From assembly GCA_039208045.1 (NCBI GenBank), contig JBCCRH010000156.1, forward strand, positions 1-12,073: a stretch of DNA of 12,073 bases. The letters run 5' to 3'. The stretch is from JBCCRH01 sp039208045. GTDB taxonomy: Bacteria; Bacteroidota; Bacteroidia; Chitinophagales; Saprospiraceae. Made by a program: the position numbers and the translations under genes. Positions 7,089 to 12,073 of this stretch are shown piece after piece. The notes below the pieces were generated by a model that was not told the DNA's origin, did no database searches, and was given only the letters and a program-made list of their open reading frames with translations. Within the stretch, counting starts at the first letter, position 1; each line of letters starts with the position of its first letter.

Positions 7089-7400
7089 ATGTTTGGAAAT
7101 ATGTTTGGAGACATGGAAACTAAGCAAGAAGAAATAAAAAAGCACTTAGCTACTGTAATTGTCGAAGCCGACGCTGGAGATGGCGCAGTAAAGGTAAGTG
7201 CTAACGCTAATCGAGTGCTCCAAAATATCGCTATCGACCGCTCTAAATTAGAATGGGACGATACAGAACAAGTAGAAGATTTAATTCTAGTAGCCGTAAA
7301 TAATGCACTAGAATTAGCTGCCGCAAAAGAGGCAGAGGAGACTCAAAAGTTGCTAAAAGAATTGCTTCCTCCTGGCTTTGGTAATCTTTTTGGTGGGTAA
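7089..7400 (+). CDS. YbaB/EbfC-family nucleoid-associated DNA-binding protein
   Basis: YbaB/EbfC proteins are small dimeric cytoplasmic DNA-binding proteins that coat the nucleoid and influence expression. The 103-residue product has the family layout: an N-terminal helix ('DMETKQEEIKKHLATVIV', 8-25), the conserved 'GDGAVKVSANANRVLQNIAID' beta section (30-50), a helix 'EQVEDLILVAVNNALELAAAKEAEE' (60-84) and a flexible 'LLPPGFGNLFGG' tail. Length is normal. Starts at Met1, Met5 or Met9 are possible; Met1 at 7089 is used because it follows an AT-rich gap. In many bacteria this gene sits beside dnaX or recR. Here it sits between two LamG paralogues with gaps of 36 and 67 bases, so co-transcription with them is possible. 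The protein is clearly intact. Confidence 0.92.
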   Translation: MFGNMFGDMETKQEEIKKHLATVIVEADAGDGAVKVSANANRVLQNIAIDRSKLEWDDTEQVEDLILVAVNNALELAAAKEAEETQKLLKELLPPGFGNLFGG

Positions 7401-7416
7401 AATATTCACTCCCACC
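7392..7416 (+). terminator. Possible weak terminator overlapping the ybaB stop codon
   Basis: GGTGGG (7392-7397), the last two Gly codons, pairs with CCCACC (7411-7416) across a 13-base loop that holds the stop codon. It is followed by TTGCGTTTT, an interrupted T-tract. A 6-bp all-GC-type stem could cause partial termination or protect the ybaB 3' end. It is not strong enough to be called a firm operon boundary. Confidence 0.4.
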
Positions 7417-7467
7417 TTGCGTTTTAGATGTTGGGTTTAGACTAAAAATTCCAAAAACACTATATAC

Positions 7468-8691
7468 ATGCGAAACCTTTTACTTATTGCCTTCCTGGGC
7501 ATTTCGCTTCCGCTCTTTGCACAAACTACCGTAGGCCTGGTCGCTTACTATCCACTAGATTCCATGTTGACTGATAATCGAGGGAATACCGCTAATGTAG
7601 GGACGCCTTTCGGCAATATCGGCTATGGCTGTGGGGTAGATGATTTATCCCTTCGGCTGGATGGCTTCAATAGCGAAGTCATATTTCTTGGGCCCGTCAA
7701 TCAGGAATTTGATACGGAAGATATATCCATTAGCTTTTATTTTAAAACTACTGCCACGGCAGGTACCCAGTACCTATTATCTAAGCGAGATAGTAGCTGT
7801 ATCAATGAAAATGTATTCACCATCAGATATGTGCCCACCTCTAGAACCATTAACTGTACCTTTACAGAAAATGCGAACAAGGGGGTAAGTTTTACGGAGC
7901 AAATGAGCCCTGATGCGTGCTGGCAGCACTTGGCTATCGTTCGCGATGACACCAAATTTCGGCTTTATATCAATGGGCGTTTCCGGCGAGAAGGCGGTAC
8001 CTTATCGCGGCTAGACCTTGAAAATAACGGTCTTTTGACGCTGGGGAATGCCCTTTGTAAAGGCGTCAGCGAATCTTCTTTTGAGGGTTTGATTGACGAA
8101 CTGCGGATATACAATCGTGCGCTAGATGATGATGAAGTAGCGGGGCTGTTTTTTGCACCTGATCAAATTATCAATCGCGACACCAATATCTTCTTGGGCA
8201 GCTCCGTGCCTATCAGCTTGACTACTACCTGTGCCCAAGAATTTACGTGGTCGCCTAGTAATGATGTAGATAGCCCGATTGAGCCAGAACCGGTAATTAC
8301 GCCTTCAAAAGATGGCCCAACCGTTTATACGGTTCTAATGACGGATTTTGCTTCTGGCTGTACAGCAAAAGATTCTATCCGCTTGAATGTGGTTGATCCA
8401 GATGATTTGGATTGTGCAGTAGTGTACCTGCCTAGAGCATTTACACCAAATGGCGATAACCTCAATGATACTTACGGCGTAAGCAACCCGTTTGCGGTAC
8501 AAGAGTTTATTTCTTTCGAAATCTTTGATCGATGGGGAAATCGGGTGTTTCAGACTGCTTCTCCTTTTGATAAATGGGATGGTTCTTTTCAGGGGCAAGA
8601 AGTCAACTCAGGCGTGATGCTCTATAAGGTACGGCACATTTGCAGGGGCGAGGAACTGCTGACTACCGGTAGTTTTACGGTGCTTCGATAA
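7468..8691 (+). CDS. LamG-domain surface protein with T9SS type B (gliding motility-associated) sorting domain
   Basis: This 407-residue T9SS cargo starts with a signal peptide (1-18, 'MRNLLLIAFLGISLPLFA', then 'QTT'). A LamG/concanavalin-like domain follows (about 22-230): 'GLVAYYPLDSM', 'LSLRLDGFNSEVIFLG', 'DISISFYFKT', 'LLSKRDSSC', 'HLAIVRDD', 'LYINGRFRREGG', 'LIDELRIYNRALDDDEV'. Next is an Ig/PKD-like segment (about 235-310) with 'FTWSPSNDVDSP' and 'TVYTVLMTDFASGCTAKDS'. The C-terminal type B sorting domain (about 318-407) has 'YLPRAFTPNGDNLNDTYG', 'FEIFDRWGNRVFQ', 'KWDGSFQGQEVNSGVMLYKV' and the final 'GSFTVLR'. Type B domains direct export and surface attachment of SprB-like proteins. 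It is a paralogue of the LamG protein at 6309-7052. It starts 67 bases after ybaB with no Shine-Dalgarno and ends before a strong shared terminator. Its ligand is unknown. Confidence 0.9.
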   Translation: MRNLLLIAFLGISLPLFAQTTVGLVAYYPLDSMLTDNRGNTANVGTPFGNIGYGCGVDDLSLRLDGFNSEVIFLGPVNQEFDTEDISISFYFKTTATAGTQYLLSKRDSSCINENVFTIRYVPTSRTINCTFTENANKGVSFTEQMSPDACWQHLAIVRDDTKFRLYINGRFRREGGTLSRLDLENNGLLTLGNALCKGVSESSFEGLIDELRIYNRALDDDEVAGLFFAPDQIINRDTNIFLGSSVPISLTTTCAQEFTWSPSNDVDSPIEPEPVITPSKDGPTVYTVLMTDFASGCTAKDSIRLNVVDPDDLDCAVVYLPRAFTPNGDNLNDTYGVSNPFAVQEFISFEIFDRWGNRVFQTASPFDKWDGSFQGQEVNSGVMLYKVRHICRGEELLTTGSFTVLR

Positions 8692-8710
8692 AAGAAAAAT
8701 AGGACTATGA

Positions 8711-8751
8711 ATAAAAAAGGTTGTCCGCACTAGGCAGACAACCTTTTTTAT
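8711..8751. terminator. Bidirectional terminator between convergent surface-protein genes
   Basis: ATAAAAAAGGTTGTC (8711-8725) and GACAACCTTTTTTAT (8737-8751) pair perfectly over 15 bp around an 11-base loop. A six-T run lies in the 3' arm on either strand. It serves the + gene ending at 8691 and the - gene ending at 8758. Confidence 0.95.
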
Positions 8752-8757
8752 TGACCC

Positions 8758-11700
8758 TTATCTCAAAAGGGTAACATCCCCACGATACAGCAGCGTAATG
8801 CCATCATCAAATTCGACTTCTATTTGATAGACAAAGACGCCAGGTTTCATTAGTTCTCCTCTAAAACGCCCATCCCAGAGTTTAACACCACCTGCAGTAC
8901 AATTCGGGAATAAGCCCTCATCTTCAAAAAAGACTAATTCGCCCCAGCGGTCAAATATTCGGGCGGAAAGGATTTGGCGCACCCCAGTACAGGCAAAAAC
9001 TCGGAATTCATCATTGGCGCCATCTCCATTGGGAGAAAAGACATTCGGGATGTATACATTTCTATTTCGATCCAGAATAACACGCACCGATCCTTCACCA
9101 ATACAACCATTTTCATCCACTACGGTAAGCGTATAATTCGTATTGGCCCCCGGAACTACTCTTGGATTTTGGACATTATTCGGGAAAAGAAAGGAAGGTG
9201 GCGTCCAGATAAAAGAGTCAATAACGGCTCCGGCTGGCTCAATGATCGGGTTTAAGAAGGTAGTCGTATCACCTAACTCTACAGTAATCATTGCAGAATC
9301 AAATCTTACCTCTAAGAGTGGAGGTTGTGCAAGATCGATTGTATCAGAACCGGTGCAGCCCAGTGAATCCACTACGGTGACGATATGCTGCCCAGCAAAA
9401 ATGTTATTCGCCGTTTCATCCATGCGTAGTAAAAAGTCGCTAATATCTACGAAGAATCTATAGTCCTCTAAGTAGTTATCTCCTGTGCCACCAAACACCG
9501 TGTCTACCGAAATAGTCGTCGTTCCATTAAAACAAGCAATGGGATCGATCTCTGGAATAATAACCTCAATAGGCTCTGGCTCGGTTAAGGTAAAGCTCAG
9601 CTCATCCGTGCAACCATTTACATCAGTTATCGTAACAGCATAAGTATCTGCAGGTAGGTTTTCTATCGTACCCGTTTGAGAAGGATTATCAACATTATCC
9701 GACCAAGTAAAGGGCGTAGCACCAAGGTCATTAATATCATCACTGCTATTAAAGACAACTGCTAATACCCCATCTGTATCACCACCACAAGAGACATTGC
9801 GAGTGGCATCCAGATCGACCGATAATACTAGCGCATCAGGCTGCTCCAACTGGATACCCAACTCGGTGAATGGACAGCCATTAGCATCTGTAATCGAAAC
9901 ATCGTACGAACCAGCAGGAACGCCACTAAGAGTCATAGCCGTTTGGCCTGGCTCCGACCAATTGTAAGTATAAGGTTCACTACCACCTATTAGCTGTGCA
10001 GTAATAGCTCCATCGGAATCTCCATTACAGCTAGGTTCTTGAAAAATGCTGACATAGGTAAAGGCCGGCGGACTTGGTACATTGACGGAATCTACCCCAA
10101 AACAGCTGTTGGCATCTGTAACGGTGACCATCTGAAATCCTGCGCAAAGTTGAGTAGCAGCAGCATTAGTTTCTCCAGTTTCCCAAAGGAAGTTAAACGT
10201 ACCAGTAGTACCATCATCATAAGAGGCTATTGCAGTAGCCTGCCCGTCGCAAATAGCCTGGGGACAGCTCACATCAACAATATTATCAAAGCTCACCTCA
10301 ATACTTGGTGGATCGACCAACACAACTTCGATAGGAATCGGGCCACAACCATTCGCATCATTTACCTCACCAGTATAAGTGCCCGCCGTAAATCCAAAGA
10401 AAACCTGATTATTCCCAGTCTGTGTATTTCCGTCAAGGGTATAAGTATAAGGCTCTGTCCCACCACTCACATTGATGGACACCTGTCCATTAGCGAAGCC
10501 GGGGCAAAGTGGATCCGTAATATCTATTGGGCCTACACTCAATGGATCAGGAGCAACCACTTCCGCTGTTCCGATAGTAGTACAAGCTGCTTCATCCGTT
10601 ATCGTGACAATGTATGTCCCAGGAGCCAAGCCACTTATTGTTGGTCCGCTAGCGCCATTACTCCACGAGTAGGTCGTAATAGGCGCCCCTCCCTGCACCG
10701 CTATGGCAGTTAGGGTGCCATTGGTATCCCCAGCACAGCTGACCGTATCATTTTCCAAAAGGGTAATTGTAGGTGGAGTGGGCGCCAGTACATCAGCTGA
10801 AAAGGCAGCTGTACACATATTGGCATCCGTAACAATTACATTATAAGTTCCTTGCGATAAGTTGACGGCAATAGAATCCATCTGATTATCAGACCAAGCA
10901 TAAGTGTAAGGAAACGTACCTCCTGTTACGGATAGGGTAATAGAGCCATCATTGCCCACAGAGCACGTTTCGTTTTGTACGGGCACTGCCAGATCTACTA
11001 CCAATGGATCAGGCTGCGTAATCGTAAAACTTGCCGTCGTTTGGCAGCCAATAGGATCAGAATCCGACATGGTTACATTGTAGGTGCCTACCCCAAGATT
11101 ATTGAGGGTACTTACAGTAGGCGTATTATCTGGTGCATCTGTAAAATTATCCCAAACAAAGTTGAATGGTGGCGTGGCAGTACCTACAGTGGTGGTACCC
11201 GTGATGATAATCTGCCCATCTGTGAGGCCATTACATGAAATATCCCTTACAACCTCATTAATGGCCAAGACCTTGAAGGCACCAACGGTGAAGCAATCTT
11301 CAAAAGTACAATTATTATCATCCGTAACTGTTACGCAGTATTGTCCAGGGTCAAGTGCTGAAACAGTGGCGGAAGTACCAGTGGATGCTGGCAGGCTACT
11401 ATCCCAAGTAAAGCTATAATCACCGGATGCAGTCGTTCCTCCATTCGGTGTAATTGTTATTTCTCCATCATTAGAGCCACTACAAGTCGCATTCGTGATA
11501 AACGTACTAGCAGGTAGCACTGTCAGAGCTGGGGGTTGAGATAAGGTTGCACTAGCAAATGCTTCACAGCCACTCGCATCAGTAACCGTCACCGCATAGA
11601 AGCCGAAAGGAATACCATTGAGCACTTGACTGTTTTCTGTAGTGGTATTCCAAGTGAAGGTAAAGTCACTCCCTGGCATAGCTTGTGGCACTCCATCAAA

Positions 11701-12073
11701 AGTGATATTCGCAGTAATCGAACCAGTAGAATCCCCAAAACAACCCGGGTTATTTGCATCTAAAATAACCCCCAAAACAGGGCCCGCTAAAATCTCTATA
11801 GTATCTGTCACCACATTAGTAGGGATAGTAGAATCAGTAATCACTACTTCGTACAGACCTGCTGGATTATCCTCTTCCGTAGCACTTTCGCCCGAAGCCA
11901 AAATAGTACCCGCTCCATTCTGAGGGCCACCAAGTTGAGCCCAAGTATAATTATAAGGAGCAGTACCACCTGCTACAGTTAGTGTAAATGAACCATCCGA
12001 AAAGCTAGGGCAGGTAACACTATCTTGCTGAAGGTCTACAAATAAAATATTATCGGATACACAAACAATACCA
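8758..12073 (-). CDS. Giant SprB-repeat surface adhesin with T9SS type B sorting domain, C-terminal part (5' end outside window)
   Basis: The frame is open from the stop at 8758-8760 to the right edge, giving 1104 residues with no N-terminus. A TTG at 11901 is not a real start, since the upstream residues continue another repeat ('LTVAGGTAPYNYTWAQ'). I count ten complete and one partial SprB-like repeats of roughly 75-90 residues. The ideal unit reads 'C.G..DG.I...V.GGT.PYTY.WS....I..L..GTY.VTVTDANGC', so each has one Cys near its start and usually another after the TDA/TDAN motif. An Ig/PKD-like module follows (around 9064-9318, 'FIWTPPSFLFPNNVQNPRVVPG'). The type B sorting domain (around 8761-9063) has 'YIPNVFSPNGDGANDEF', 'ARIFDRWGELVFF', 'LWDGRFRGELMKPGVFVYQI' and 'GDVTLLR'. 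SprB-type adhesins are carried along the surface by the gliding machinery; whether this one moves is not visible. It could equally be a non-motile adhesin. Confidence 0.92.
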   Translation of the reverse strand, partial: GIVCVSDNILFVDLQQDSVTCPSFSDGSFTLTVAGGTAPYNYTWAQLGGPQNGAGTILASGESATEEDNPAGLYEVVITDSTIPTNVVTDTIEILAGPVLGVILDANNPGCFGDSTGSITANITFDGVPQAMPGSDFTFTWNTTTENSQVLNGIPFGFYAVTVTDASGCEAFASATLSQPPALTVLPASTFITNATCSGSNDGEITITPNGGTTASGDYSFTWDSSLPASTGTSATVSALDPGQYCVTVTDDNNCTFEDCFTVGAFKVLAINEVVRDISCNGLTDGQIIITGTTTVGTATPPFNFVWDNFTDAPDNTPTVSTLNNLGVGTYNVTMSDSDPIGCQTTASFTITQPDPLVVDLAVPVQNETCSVGNDGSITLSVTGGTFPYTYAWSDNQMDSIAVNLSQGTYNVIVTDANMCTAAFSADVLAPTPPTITLLENDTVSCAGDTNGTLTAIAVQGGAPITTYSWSNGASGPTISGLAPGTYIVTITDEAACTTIGTAEVVAPDPLSVGPIDITDPLCPGFANGQVSINVSGGTEPYTYTLDGNTQTGNNQVFFGFTAGTYTGEVNDANGCGPIPIEVVLVDPPSIEVSFDNIVDVSCPQAICDGQATAIASYDDGTTGTFNFLWETGETNAAATQLCAGFQMVTVTDANSCFGVDSVNVPSPPAFTYVSIFQEPSCNGDSDGAITAQLIGGSEPYTYNWSEPGQTAMTLSGVPAGSYDVSITDANGCPFTELGIQLEQPDALVLSVDLDATRNVSCGGDTDGVLAVVFNSSDDINDLGATPFTWSDNVDNPSQTGTIENLPADTYAVTITDVNGCTDELSFTLTEPEPIEVIIPEIDPIACFNGTTTISVDTVFGGTGDNYLEDYRFFVDISDFLLRMDETANNIFAGQHIVTVVDSLGCTGSDTIDLAQPPLLEVRFDSAMITVELGDTTTFLNPIIEPAGAVIDSFIWTPPSFLFPNNVQNPRVVPGANTNYTLTVVDENGCIGEGSVRVILDRNRNVYIPNVFSPNGDGANDEFRVFACTGVRQILSARIFDRWGELVFFEDEGLFPNCTAGGVKLWDGRFRGELMKPGVFVYQIEVEFDDGITLLYRGDVTLLR
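9319..12073 (-). repeat. Array of SprB-like repeats (ten complete, one partial)
   Basis: Protein-level tandem repeats within the adhesin, each about 230-270 bases, run to the right edge. Repeat boundaries are marked by 'QPP', 'QPD', 'APD' or 'EPE' linkers. Copies are diverged at the DNA level, with no long identical stretches noticed, suggesting an old array. The last unit ('ACFNGTTTISVDTVFGGTGD...SLGCTGSDTIDLAQPP') lacks the 'DG' and 'W' positions and is the most degenerate. One unit ('SCPQAICDGQATAIASYDDGTTGTF') carries extra cysteines. Confidence 0.85.

Noticed and set aside
10039..10713. 224-residue + strand open frame opposite the adhesin
   Set aside because: It lies wholly antisense to the SprB repeats, has a Ser/Ile/Arg-rich composition with no domain, and is an expected shadow of the biased repeat codons. 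The smaller + frames at 8974, 9143, 10472, 10975, 11084 and 11642 are the same kind.
11899..11901. TTG as the start of the adhesin
   Set aside because: The frame stays open to the window edge and the upstream residues form another SprB repeat, so the gene is simply truncated by the window.
9319..12073. Repeats considered as a CRISPR or DNA-level tandem array
   Set aside because: The periodicity is at the protein level, the units are 230-270 bases and diverged in DNA, and they lie in one continuous reading frame.

Overview
The window looks like a chromosome segment from a gliding-type Bacteroidota, most likely a Saprospiria/Lewinella-like lineage (class inferred, phylum secure). It carries the end of gldM and a full gldN of the type IX secretion system (T9SS) core. 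It also carries three proteins ending in T9SS C-terminal sorting domains (one type A, two type B), a DUF6089/PorG-like outer-membrane barrel and a large SprB-repeat adhesin. Shine-Dalgarno sequences are weak or absent before most genes, as is usual in this phylum. No tRNA, rRNA, CRISPR array, insertion sequence or phage gene was seen.

Layout on the + strand: the gldM 3' end (1-654) and gldN (706-1548) form the tail of a gldKLMN-type operon. A leader with a long stem-loop (1634-1667) precedes a ten-helix CaCA-family cation/Ca2+ exchanger (1718-2644). A 398-base AT-rich gap, with a candidate promoter and small hairpins but no gene, leads to a 775-residue multidomain T9SS type A cargo (3043-5370) closed by a terminator. 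A PorG/DUF6089-like barrel (5510-6220) follows and is closed by a very strong terminator. Then comes a compact block: a LamG-domain protein without a sorting domain (6309-7052), a YbaB/EbfC nucleoid protein (7089-7400), and a second, paralogous LamG protein with a type B sorting domain (7468-8691). A perfect 15-bp bidirectional terminator (8711-8751) separates this block from the convergent gene.

On the - strand, 8758-12073 is the C-terminal 1104 residues of a giant surface adhesin. It has ten complete and one partial SprB-like repeats, an Ig/PKD-like module and a type B sorting domain. Its N-terminus lies beyond the right edge.

How the genes fit together: GldM and GldN form part of the periplasmic trans-envelope motor and ring of the T9SS. 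The barrel may be an outer-membrane accessory. The three CTD-bearing proteins are likely cargo exported to and attached at the cell surface, where LamG, lamin-tail and SprB modules suit adhesion or gliding. The exchanger and YbaB are housekeeping genes among them. The least ordinary points are the LamG paralogue pair flanking ybaB with only one copy keeping its export signal, the start codon placed right after a strong terminator, and the structured exchanger leader. I see no convincing evidence of a wholly new system.
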